A stretch of 64,000 nt of DNA from Cliona cf. orientalis (lineage: Eukaryota > Porifera > Demospongiae > Clionaida > Clionaidae): contig OZ005693.1 in NCBI GenBank assembly GCA_963930775.1, positions 6,076,001 through 6,140,000 on the forward strand, read 5' to 3'. The position numbers and the translations under genes are program-made. The notes beneath the pieces are model-generated. The model ran no database searches, was not told the origin of the DNA, and saw nothing but the letters and a program-made list of their open reading frames with translations. This document shows positions 12,293 to 24,700 of the stretch, in pieces (the stretch's first letter is position 1; the number at the start of each line of letters is the position of its first letter).

Positions 12293-13036
12293 ACACTGTA
12301 GCGAGTCTGGGTGCGCGGTGCCCGAAGGATCTCTGTGCATGACTACTTATAATTTGTAATTTGTAATTGAACACTCCAACAGGAGGAGCAGGTGACAGAC
12401 AACAGAACAGCACAAGTAATACTATACTTACTTAGCCGCGCAGCGCCTGACTACAAGGGAGCCAACACACTAAGCAGGAAAAAAAGTTCCGTAAGGGAGC
12501 CGACACGCATATATAACCACAGGCAAATTAATTAACACACTAAGTAGAGATAATTTTTATATGGGCGCGGCAGAATGGCTCGAAAATAAAGATTTGACCT
12601 TACTGTATAGGAAGCCATGCATTTGCAGTTTTCCGCCCACGCGCTACGTGAGGGGCGGGGCCACGCGCGCACATCAACGTACCCACTTCGGTATCCAGCT
12701 TGTTTTTGGATAATTTTTTTTGCTTAGTTAGTGTGTGGTCTTGAAAAAAATGGTTCGAAACTAGAGATTTGACCTGAAAGAATTTTGAAGAGAAGTTTGT
12801 TTTCCGCCCACGCGCGCAAATCAACGTGACGACCATTACCCACTTAGGTCAAAATTGATGTATAGGCTTAGTGTGTGGTCTCCTTAAAAAAAAAAAAAAA
12901 AAAAAAGCTTTTTATGGTATATACAAATCACTGTACAACGGAGAGCCAAATAGTAGAGCCAGAGCAATAATAATAACCCCATAAAATTTTTTACTTCTGC
13001 GCGGGGTACATTGACGACCCTTCACCGAACATTTTT

Positions 13037-13127
13037 ATGGGCAGACGTTGCAAATGCACGTGGCTTCCTACAATCATGTTTCGCGTGCCTATGAAAACGT
13101 ATTGTTTGTTTTTAGTGTGTAATTATA
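13037..13127. repeat. Additional fragment of the 10.5-12.9 kb element family
   Basis: The block GGGCAGACGTTGCAAATGCA followed by GTGGCTTCCTA resembles 10693-10727 in the same orientation, and is followed by TTTTAGTGTGTAATT as at about 10848-10862. It lies just outside the right end of the nest, suggesting a separate or rearranged copy. Confidence 0.45.
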
Positions 13128-15335
13128 CACGTAAGATAAGTATACCCCCGCGACTTGTAAGCATAACACATGTTAGCGTGAATGTAGTCTTGAAACCAGA
13201 CCGCGCCCACCGAAGCGTTTACCGGTAGTTCTTTCAGGATAAACGCGGAGGGAGGGTCTGGGAGACTGCCTATACCGCGTACCGTTAATTAAAACCAGGG
13301 ACTATACATTATCTTTCAGATGGACTGGCCTGGAAACGCTACATTATTACGCTCGCGAAAATTCTACAATCATCGTTACGCCCGGAAGTGTACCCGGAAT
13401 GTCTGAGAGTATTGCTGGACTAGGGTGCCAAGACAATCAATATGGCCGTCTAGTACTTCTATGAAGGCTTGTAGGAAACTTAGATGATGTTTAGCACACC
13501 AAATGTTGTTTACCCAGTGAAACAACGGGTAAACTTCTTACTTTTTACGTTTGAATAATGCTCATGCCTGTTTTAGTTCGTGAGATTATCCAGCACAAAA
13601 GGTGTCCATCTTTGTCAAGTAACTTTTCTAACTTGGGGGGTCTTGTGCTCCTAGAGTACCTTCCAGCTCAAAAGAATACTGTGCACCCAGTAAAGCAAGA
13701 TTGGGGCTTACGACTCGCGCTGTGTAGAATCCTACGAGAGCTTCACTTTCTGAGCTAATCCAGCACAAAGTATTGCCAGGACATGAAAAGTAGCCATACT
13801 GAACTTTTTCACCCACAGAGAGCGCACTCAGAAGCCAGAGGAGGTATATAGGACAGGCTTGACCTTTGGCTAATAGTTCACTAATTAAATCGCTAGTAAA
13901 GGCTTTCGTGAAGATTTTTAGAGGATATCGTTGCGATTTTCGAACTCAGCGCTATTGATTTAAAAATTGCTCTATAGTGCTAAACTAAGAGGGGCTCCCC
14001 CACTAAATCAATAGCGCTGAGTTCGAAAATCGCAACGATATCCTCTGAAAATCTCACGAAAGCCTCTACTAGCGATTAAATTAGTGAACTATTAGCCAGA
14101 AGCACACTCACCACAAAATGGCTTTCAGCACATTATAATTTGTATTACGACTACGGTCTACTGTAGACGCCCTCACAGACACTGACTCCGTTGTCAGGTC
14201 GACCACCGTTGGTATTTCCAAGCAGCCTGTTGGAGCTTCTTACCACTCGCGATATTTTTTTACCCGTAACGATGATTCCAGAAACGGAAATGTGTACTTT
14301 GTATAATATTATTATAGGTCTATCCATAGACAGTAGAAGGGGGAAAGGGACTGGAAACGTCCATATATTATATATAGGAAAAGTGTGGCACATGTTCAGT
14401 TTGGTTCAATTCTGTTGTATAGGGATTTTTAGTACATTCTTTTGTAGTTTTTATGAGTTACTTATGGCTTTTTTCTGACCGAAATTCTCCATAGAACATT
14501 CAGTAACACAAGGATAATGTAATGGCAAGATAATTGGGGGCTGTATCGATTGTGTTTATTTTTACCATAAGCCGTAAAGCCACAACCTTTATATTTCAAT
14601 ACGTTTTTCCATACAAAAATTTATTCGTAGTTTTTATGAAAAATTTTAGTAATTAATCTATATGGCACTAATGGCTGGTATAATCCGAATTGTGACGTAG
14701 AATGTAATGGTGCACTTTTCTAAAACCCATATATGAAGTATTAGGTGGTCATGCTCAACCAAACTGAACATCGTCCACCCGTTTCCAGTCCATCTTCCCT
14801 ACTCTATTGTCTATGGTCTATCGAGCCAGTCCCTTTGCATGTTTGTATCTGATTCTTATGGGATGCATTGAAATTTGGCAAGGTGTGGCAACCTTGCGGT
14901 AACATGTACAGTAGAAAAGCAACATTCCCCTCTTTTAGCATGTATTGATAGTATGGCCTACTTACTAATTATTTAATAATTATGCCAGATTCTGTGTACT
15001 TTATTATTAATAATAATATTATTATGATAATATGTCTCCTAACTTCACAGATGTGTGCCATCTTGTACCTACGCATGATCAGTATCAGGAGCATGCTTAT
15101 GTCATGCAATATAATACCGTCAGTACCAGGAATCAGGACTGGGTACACACGTCACATCATATTAATAGAGTTGCCCAGCCACTCCGAGTTTTCCAACATT
15201 GTGCATATTATATCGTGGTTAAACATTCCTTTTGCAATGCCTGGTACAGTATAATCTTAATTATGTGACAATGGCATGCCTAGACTCCAAGCAGTATAAT
15301 ACTAACATGGTTTTTGTAGCAAACAGCACAACAGA
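13128..15335. other. Intergenic stretch downstream of TPRA1, no gene recognised
   Basis: No exon with a recognisable domain was found. The stretch holds the large hairpin at 13868-14098. A weaker inverted pair (about 14318-14363 against 14776-14823, sharing the block GTTTCCAGTCC and a TCTATGG motif) suggests another decayed inverted-repeat element of roughly 500 bp. Confidence 0.5.
13868..14098. repeat. Fold-back element with 95-bp arms
   Basis: 13868-13962 and 14004-14098 are near-perfect reverse complements separated by a 41-bp loop. The outer end motif is GGCTAATAGTTCACTAATT. A related solo arm fragment lies at 41281-41345 in TPRA1 intron 1, so the element belongs to a dispersed family. 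Confidence 0.9.
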
Positions 15336-18300
15336 TTATTTTACAAAGTCCGGAGTTAGTCTGTTAAACATTTCTTCGTCATCAACACTACCATATGAGC
15401 TCATAGATCCATAGCTCTCTGGAATTAGTGATGTCTGGTCACCATATCTGCTATGCCCTTTATGAGCAATATGCAGAGGATTAGAAGATGAAGTATGTGA
15501 GAATACTGAGGAATCTGCCTGGTCTTTAGCAGCAACATTGATACGGTTTTCCCTATTTGCCGCTTCCTTGAGATCTTTATTCATTCTGTATTGTTTTAAT
15601 TAATGGAAAATGTCAATCAATTTTTCAAACTCTTTCTATATAATATTATTATTATAGCCTGTTGTTATAAGTTTCTTGTACTGTATAGATCTGTGCATGC
15701 ACACTTAAAGAAGCAACGAGTTTCAGCAAAAACCTGAAACACAGAATTATTCCTATGTGGTTTCTAAGATATATTTTAAGTATCATCACATTTCGCCACC
15801 TGATTTCGTTGGCGAAAGCTTATCCACTATCACTATGTTAATTAATGATTACCAGTATTAGAGAAAAACTAATTTATATGGTAATCAGGCTTGGAAAAAA
15901 TTTTTTTAGTGAAACATTCAGCTGTATGGTAGTTGGTTGAGTACAAACCTGAAGTAGTTACTCAAGAATATCCAGTAGACAACTGGGGCAAATGTTCCAA
16001 TATAGATCAAGTTTGTTATTACTGTTAAGCTGTAATCAGATTGCAACTCAGTTAGGTGGCATGACAAGTGTGAGATTATTATCCTTACCATATTCCAGCA
16101 TTACCTCCATGAGGACTTTTCCTGCCATAATACCAAAGAAAGCTTCCAATGGCTTGGACAACATTCACCACAGATAAGAAGAGGGCGTATCTATAAAAAG
16201 ATTTCTTTGCTGTATGTAAGCAAAGATATCGTAATAAAAATACGCTTGCTACCACACCCCAAATAACTCACAAGGAAGGTTCAGCCGTTGATGACACCCA
16301 CACAGATATATCAAGAAAGTCAGGAGATATGCCTGGAAATAAATAATAGTTAGACACGTGACACCCGAGCCATTGTCGAGCGGCACAGAGGGATACTAAA
16401 TACTGTGGATCCCATTGGCCGAGGTGAGCGAAGTTATTTAGAGTTTTATAACTGTTGCTATAGTAGTACAGCTATTTGCCTTGGAGCTCTCATAATACCA
16501 TGGATCCTATTGGCCAAAATTTACAAGTACTAAGTAAAATTTAGTAAAACCTACAAGTATAACTAAGCTACTTAGTTACCTCCTATTAATCATGCAATCA
16601 CATTACAGGAAAGTGGCAGTAAAATGCTTATGAAGTTTATATTAGTTAAAGTCATCATGCACATGTTGATAGATAGGTGAGTGGGAAATCTTCTGTAAGT
16701 ACTGTACATGCAACAGAATGATAATTGTTATCATAATTATTCCTGCATATCTACGGTTCATAACAGAGGGTCAGCAGAAATGATTTGACCTTAAGATATA
16801 ACAAGCTATAACTCCGGCTAGCAAGCAATAAAGATATCTCTGTGAGCAATAATCATGGTACAAGTTATAGTTTAGACTTGTACTGTACTATTATTGTTAC
16901 TTGACTCACATTGCCTGAGCGATCACCACAGAATTACAATGTAGTAGATTCTGTAGTATTAATTTTGGCTTCTTGTATGCCTTTATAAGTTGTGTGAGCG
17001 AATTGGAGAGTGAGCTGAGTTTCTTGGCAAGTTAAATTAGGCCACAGGATGCAGTAAATGTACATATGCCAAAATGCTACTGTAGGTATGCATAGTCTTT
17101 CTTAGATCTTACAAGTTCATTGTGCATTGAATATCAGAGTGATCTTTCATGTTGTTTTAATACTCAAATTGCAGCATGCATTAATTTTAACACATATGAA
17201 GGAGGGAAAATTAATTCATGATGCCGACATTTTCAGGTCTATGGTTGCATGATGTACAAGTCATGCAGTTAATACAATCAGATTACATGTAACTCACAAG
17301 AGAAAATGCTATAGATGTAGAGAAGAGGAACACCATCCCTCCATGAGTGAAGAATTTAAAATCTGAACATGGTAGCTCATGAAGGTCAAGAAACTCCAAC
17401 ACTCCCTGAACACACATATAATACATTTATGTTTGTAGCAATCTTTAGTACCAATCTACTGTAAACGAGATTCCTCCATCTGACTCACCCACTAATAAAT
17501 TAATGAAACAACATTATGTAATCTCGTAAAAAATGAGGGCACTGCTATGTGCAACCCGTGTCATCTGGTAACAATAATATATTATACCACCTACACCTTT
17601 TGAGGCAAGTAACTTGTTCTCTCTGTCCCAGCTTTGCAATGCGGGTTAACTAGAGCTGAAGCACACTCGGAAATATGCTTCCATATCCACTAGGTTAGTG
17701 TTTCCCCCAGGAAATATCTTTAAGCAGGTAAAACACTGACATCATTATCATCTTGGCGAGGTATAGTAATGTAGCTAGTGCTCTGAAACTTGAACTCTGT
17801 ATTCTACTGCAGTGTTTACCTAATTCTTGGGGAAAACACTAACCTAGATAGAATTGAAAAACTTACTTCAGCTGCAGTGAATATTATGGAAACACTGAAA
17901 ATCACAATCATGGTTGCCACTACTTTCCATCTTTTTATGTAGTATTCTGGAATGTGTGGGTATTGTGAGGCAATTAATCTATTGACAACAGAAATTTACG
18001 TCACTTGCATGTATACTCATAATATTATGATTCATACTCCCCAACAGAAAGTTTGCATTAAATACTGGTCTAGATTCAATAGATGTACAAGCACATGAAT
18101 CATTGCTATTATATTGCAGTGCTATCTATATAGTATATCACTCAAATCTGGTGATGTGTATAATATATAGTATTAGTATCAAAAATTAACATGAGTTCTA
18201 ATGTAACATTGATGATTATTGTCACTCATCACTTGGAGAATAAAGAAAAGGGATCATACATGCCATGCTTTGCAGCACAGGCAGCAGCAATGGAATACAG

Positions 18301-18765
18301 TTTTGGAACTGGTAAATAACGAACATCTGTTTGGAATGCAACTACTACACTCTTGCTACTCTCCCTCCATCTGTCAGGGATGCTCCATGGAAGGGACACA
18401 ATGAAATCCAGCAAGCCTTGTCGAATTACAAGTTCTCTGTTACACTTTCGACTCATTTCAATGGTCAGTGCAAACATCATGATAGACAGTGAGGCTTGTG
18501 TTATGCTAAGGATGCCGACATATTGATCGTGGCCAACTGCATGTAGCGGAACCATGAAGACATCAATAAAGGGAACCATTGTCAACCAGTTGCACTGAAG
18601 TTTTTCTTCTGCGGCTACTATAGAATTACTTCCAGCTGTCTTAGCCTTGGCTAAGAAAGAATTTAATAATTTAGTAATTCTTGAACTCCTGATGAAAGCA
18701 ACACTAGTCGCGCAAGTGCCACTGACAGCACGTACCTAAAAGAAGAGATAACGGATACATCAGTA

Positions 18766-18797
<32 letters not shown>

Positions 18798-21700
18798 GGT
18801 GGGGGAAGGGTGGCAAATGAAATTCACAAGCAAACCACTAGCATTTCTTTGTCATCAATAAATTACTGGAGAAACTCTCTTAAGCACTCTGTCCCAAGGA
18901 ACTTTGCAAGTTACGTACACCAACTGATTTATCACACTCACCCTATAACCATGTTGTAGTAGGTCAATTCCAGGATCTCTTCATAAGTAGTGAAGAACTG
19001 TAGTATATTTTCTAGCATATGGGCTAAGTGTGGGTGCACTGTAGTGTTATGGGACAGTCGAAATACACAGTTAGCAACCAGCATCTTCGTGAAAACATTC
19101 ATTGGTGAACCATGGACGGCAAATAAGAGTAAGCGGTCTAGTGCTGGTGAGTCCTGGGCAAGCTGGAGTTGACACTCGTCAATTTCGCTGTAGCTGTTTG
19201 TACAGGAGGAGGATATTATAAGGTATCAGCTAATGAACCTATGATAGAGGATACTTACTTTGAAATACACCCCACAGCATGATCAAAGAGGTCAAACATC
19301 TCAGAGTTGTGTGTTGTGTTATCACTACTATGGACTAAGAGGGCCTTCATCATAAGCTGAACTACAGCAAGTCGAGAAGCACGAGTTTCAGCGAAATTCC
19401 ACATCAAACTTAGGCATGCTATGAGCAGCAACTGAAAGGAGTCAGTGAGGACATTGAATGGAGCTTCAAGGAGAAGGGAGAGTAGCTCTATCGTGAGTTT
19501 CATGCCATCTTCCTGAGTAAGAAGTTGTCTGTTAGCCTCAATCTTTGGAACTTGGTGCCACGGTATGAGACAAGAATATGCTACAGTGTGGAGTAGACCT
19601 CTCACTTCTTCGACAGCAGACTTACCTTCATCACTAATTGAAGAATATCCATTGAAATGATCATTTGCTTCAAGCAATTCTCTCAAATTTACAACCACAG
19701 AGTGTAAATGGCGACAGAGGTTGGTGATTCGTTCTACCTCCGCTGTGGCCAAATATTCAACGGCTATAGAATCTTCATTTCGAATGTACAAGTTTGTAAG
19801 CTTTTGTGAGCCAACTAGTAGAGTTGCATCCTGGAACTTGAGTTTTTGCAGACATTTGGGGATGTTGAAGCGTGTCTGAATGAATGATTGTAAATCAGCA
19901 AGAGTTTCAGGAACTTTCTCTCTTTGCCGAAATTCTTTACCGGTTGACGTGCAACACAAAACAATCGTAACTTCAAGCATTGTGTTTGCTATAGTCTCGC
20001 GCGCCAGCCCCTCTTTGCGTAGGCCTGGAGAGCTAGAGGTACTAGGTCGATCGATCGAGCTAGCTAGCTAGTGCTATATAGGTATACGTATAGGAGGGGC
20101 TTGCGCACGTGACTGTACCGTACAAGGTTCACGTATTAAATAGCCTAGAACTCAAAGACTTGAAGGTGCCTGATCTGCTTAATTCAATGGAGGACCAGGT
20201 GGAATTTGACGTGATTTTGCACTGCTCCAAAACAGGATTATCTGACCATAAGCAAGTACACTTCAGATTCGGTCCAATCCTGGTTCAGGATATCAAGAGT
20301 GCCGTGGAAGCTCAACACAGCATTCCAGCATGTACCCAGACTCTTGCATACGACTCTCAGATTCTCAGAGATGACTCAAGGCTAAGCCTTGTTGGAGCAC
20401 GTATGGGTGACACATTTCACATCACCTATCTGTCAGAAGGGGACTGTACAGAGATATTTGATATTATCAAGTGGATGGAACTACTACTGGGAGCATTTGG
20501 GCTTGAAAACCCTTCTGTTTCAACGGGAATTAGTGCTACGTTTGATGACCTTCTAACTAATGGGATTCAATTGGAACTGATTGAAGATCTTGCCTTCAAA
20601 TACTTCTTTCCATGGTTGGATGAAAGGAAGTACGTAAATAAGCTTCACTTTGTATACAATGGTGGTGTTAACATTATTATGGAAGTTTATGCCGCAATCC
20701 TTAAACAGCCATGGGAACAAGCCATTCTCAAACTGAAATACATGGAGTATGGAGTCCTGCGAGTTCTTTGGAATCTATCTGAAACATTTTCGTTGAGAAG
20801 GGTGATTATAAGACATGGAGGCCTAAAGATGTGCATGCAGTCCTTGCTACGCAAGAAACTCGTGGAGGGTGAAAAGATAGAGGACGCTGTGTCTCCAGGT
20901 CACCAAGCTCCAACTTGGATTCTCGTTGAAACAATTCGTGCTGCTTTGGGAACTCTATGCAAGTAAGTTGCATTGTGTACATTATTTGTATAATGATCGA
21001 ATGGGTTCGGTTTTGTATGTCAGGAAAGGCAGATGCTTTGATGTCTACAAATTGATAATAATTTTGATTCTGTAGTTTGAGTGAGCTACCGGAGTGCCAC
21101 ATGGAGATAGTTTGCAATGAGGATGTCCTTAATCAGCTAACTTGCATCTCACTGACACCCTCGGTAAGGATCATGTCAGCTCAGCTGGTGGCTACGCTGT
21201 TCCTCTGTGTGGCGTACACCCCCACTACCCACCCCTACATATGCCAGCTTGACTTCATCAGGAGGCTTCTCAGTGCATGTGAGATGGACAGAGTGTTTGG
21301 AAGAAATGAAGATAAGCAGCTGGACACTCTCATGCTGAGGTAGTTATATTGGGCTAGATCGTAGGAGAGCATGTTAGTAACCCTCAGTGCATGCACGAAT
21401 GCACAGTTACGTCGTCGTTCTGTGTGTATGTGTGTGTCTTTCTGTTAGTTACCAAATTAACTGTTACACATCTGGTTTATAAGGTGCCATTAGGCTTCTT
21501 ATGACATTTTCAAGATACGTAAAGTACATGTGAGTTTTATTTATGGGAATCATGTGAATCTCAAGTGGCGATTACATCAATTTGTATTGTATAAAATTTA
21601 TATTGCGCCATACACTACAATTTTGACCAATTCGTATGTTTTTCATGCGATAAAAATTCTTTATATTTCGTAGAAAATGCTTTGTTGGATCCGACCAATC

Positions 21701-24700
21701 TGAACTTTGGAAACTACTGTGCTGTCGAATTCATCTCTGTGATTGAAACATTGAGATTGGTCACTTTTGAGGTCGAGAGTCAGTCTCAGACACCATCTCC
21801 GTGATGGGGGCATAGAATATGCGCACTTGTTGACAATCTTTTACCGCATGCACATTAATTTTTTTTTATCTACCATGCAGCTGCCCTACTCAAAATGGAG
21901 CGCCTGAAACATGCATTCAGCACATTTCATGCATGGTATAATATACAATGTCACGAGTATTATTGACTAGATTTTGTTAACCAAAAGGTCAGTGTACTTC
22001 AGGTTATAATAATAATATAGTACTGCTGACAGGATTACTACTTATGTGCTTAACCATGTGTAATTTATATAATAATATTAAGTTTGTAGTTCTCCACAAA
22101 ATTAATATTATTATAACTTGATAAACCTACACTTTGAGTATTATATTGCATATTATATACTTCTACGCTGAAGAAATATAAGCTAGCTGGAGTCAATACT
22201 GGTATTCTACGATCACATTATGAATAATCATAGTATAGTAAATCAGATCATAGTAGCTTTTGTACATTAGTGCTTCCCTTAGTGACCAACTGTTCCTAAA
22301 AGTCAACAAGGAACTACAGTTAGAGTTAACACAGAACTACTGACTTGCATTACACATATGTGTGGTTTTTTTTCTCATAGGGGTGATTAATGTGGCTTGA
22401 GTCGGCTTGCCAAATACTTATTTTCATAATAATATTATTTCAATATTTTTGTAGTAATACTTTCTTTTGTTTTTATGAAAGCACTATTTTTGTAAAATCT
22501 GATTGATAAAATTGGTCCACCTACACAGGTATTTTACTCAAATATTTCTAGCTCAAGTGGCTGTGATATCTCCTCAGCACATTCCAGTTGAATTTTATGA
22601 CCAGATCTGTGACACAATGCAAGTGTTTCTACAGTCAGTATTTTATGAGACAGTAAAGGCGGGTGAAATCAAGCACTGGTATGTCTGGTCAACATTTTTA
22701 CCATATGTCAAGTTGCTGTACACCCCACACTGTCCTGATGAAAGGACAAGAAGGCTGCAGTTATTGAGTCTTGAGATGATACTTTTTGGTCTTAAGAACA
22801 TGTTAAGCAGGGAAAACCACAGAGCTGTTTTGTTGAAGGAAGGACTAATTGACTATATCACTTGCTCTCCTATTCACGTACCAGGGATACTGAAACCTCA
22901 AGCTAAGGAGCTGGTGGATATGGTCACTTCAAGTGCAGATGTCCGGCAACAGCCAGCAAAACTGACCAATATAGTTAAAGCTTATTTAGCCAAAGTATAC
23001 TTTGGGTTGGAGCAAATTCTTTCCATGTCTGTTAGTGAAATTGTTACTGCTTTGGTTTCTTAACAGTCCACAAGTGCATTATTTTATATCATTATTATTG
23101 CTATAATTATGTATTACACACCATACATGGAATATTATAATAATTGGATATACTTTGCTGCGGATAATAATACTAGTAATAGTATTATGGTAAAGGGTAG
23201 TCTTGCCATTGGCTGCAATGTACGCCCACGCAACCCTGGTCAACCCGCTGAGTCAGCAAAAACGATGCACGGTAATAATAATGTTATGGCCTGAAGGGCA
23301 CGGTCAACTGACAATCACCACACCTACTTATTGTACAAAGCGACGTACCTCAAGCCAATAATTATCATGTTGCAGGCTTTTAATCTACTTTTACAGGACG
23401 CAGAAGGAACCACGGAAGTAGAAAACATTCAATTGGAGTCAGCAGCGACAATAAAATCCCTCAAATCAGCAATCCAGGACAAGTTCTCCATACCCACTTG
23501 TTGCCAAAGACTCTACTTCGAATTACTTCAACTAAGGGACGATGAGGATATTGCAGCATACAGATTCAGAGAAAGTGATGTAATCTGCGTGAAATACGAG
23601 GCTAGAGCTGATATCCAGGAAGTTTTTAATGCACTCAATGTTTTGAAGGAGCTCTTACACATATTCAAAGAAGTTGAACGATCCTCTGACATGGTCAAGT
23701 TTAATTTTGCTCTTGGTAGCTCCCTACCATTGAAGGTAGTAACACTGAATCAACTAGGAGAACGTCATTTCTCAAAAATTTCAACCAACCAGTATCACTG
23801 TAATATGGCCTTTTTTATGGAGAATGAAGGAGTAGACATGCTTTGTACACTCCATCATCTACTATTTGGACACAACCAGCCAACAGTACTAGTACTAGAG
23901 TCTGTAATTCTGCTACTGTGGGCACGATTGAGTTTGATGCGCAACTGTTTACACATTAATCAACTAAGAGATATTACATCTTTGCTCCTTCAGTCCTTGC
24001 AAAGGCACAACATTACCAAAGCCACTACTGCTCCACTTGATGATAGTGTTCCCATTAAAAGAGAAGTTATTCTTGTATCACTTAGGGCCATAAGCAAGTA
24101 AGTCCACTATTTAAGCTTTCTTCCCAGTTTTATCATTAAACTTGATGCATTTATCAGTCTGACAGCTAGTTGTGCCGATATCCGTGAGACAATAGCAGCC
24201 AGTGAAGGAGCAATGCAACAGTTAAATAATGTGTTGGGCTCAACCAGTTCCATACACTCACCAACTGCGGTGGTGGGGGTACTAGGGACATTTGAGAACC
24301 TTTCTGAAAGGTGTGCATGTGTCCCGTACCTGTACTGTAGCAATAATGATATCTTGTCTGCTATTCATATAGTGAGTCTACCCATGTGTACTTGAGCACA
24401 CCACAGACTATCAAGTCATTGGTAGGAATGTGCAAACATGGCAAAGCTGATACATTGAGTGCCAATCACTATAGGTAAGCACTGCTATACCATAGATATT
24501 ATTATAGACTACGTAATGCCACTCTGAGGAACAAAGTTTTCTCAGTTTGCAAATTCTAGAGGTGGGTGGTTGGGATATGGCACTGGATCTTGATTTCTCG
24601 TGCATTTCAACATGCTTTCACACACCTACTTTTTGTGCGCATGTGATCTTGTGTCCAATCTCCTCTGAGCGAAGCTATCAATCAGTATTTGCTGCATTTT

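Larger units (their letters stand above)
10524..12885. mobile_element. Nested terminal-inverted-repeat DNA elements, non-autonomous
   Basis: The left end AAGGGGACCACACACTAAG (10524) is the near reverse complement of the right end closing with GTGTGTGGTCTCCTT at 12885. Inward from the ends further blocks pair in inverted order: 10621-10662 with about 12819-12860, and 10666-10727 with about 12608-12672, which contain CGCCCACGCGCTACGTGAGG. Extra copies of the end motif at about 12461, 12535 and 12742 indicate elements inserted in one another. No transposase ORF is visible. The interior is CpG-rich and has C homopolymers at about 10974-10993 and 11619-11637 and an A tract just beyond the right end. 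Confidence 0.6.

Noticed and set aside
15992-16177. Plus-strand 61-codon ORF
   Set aside because: Antisense shadow of TPRA1 exons 8 and 9.
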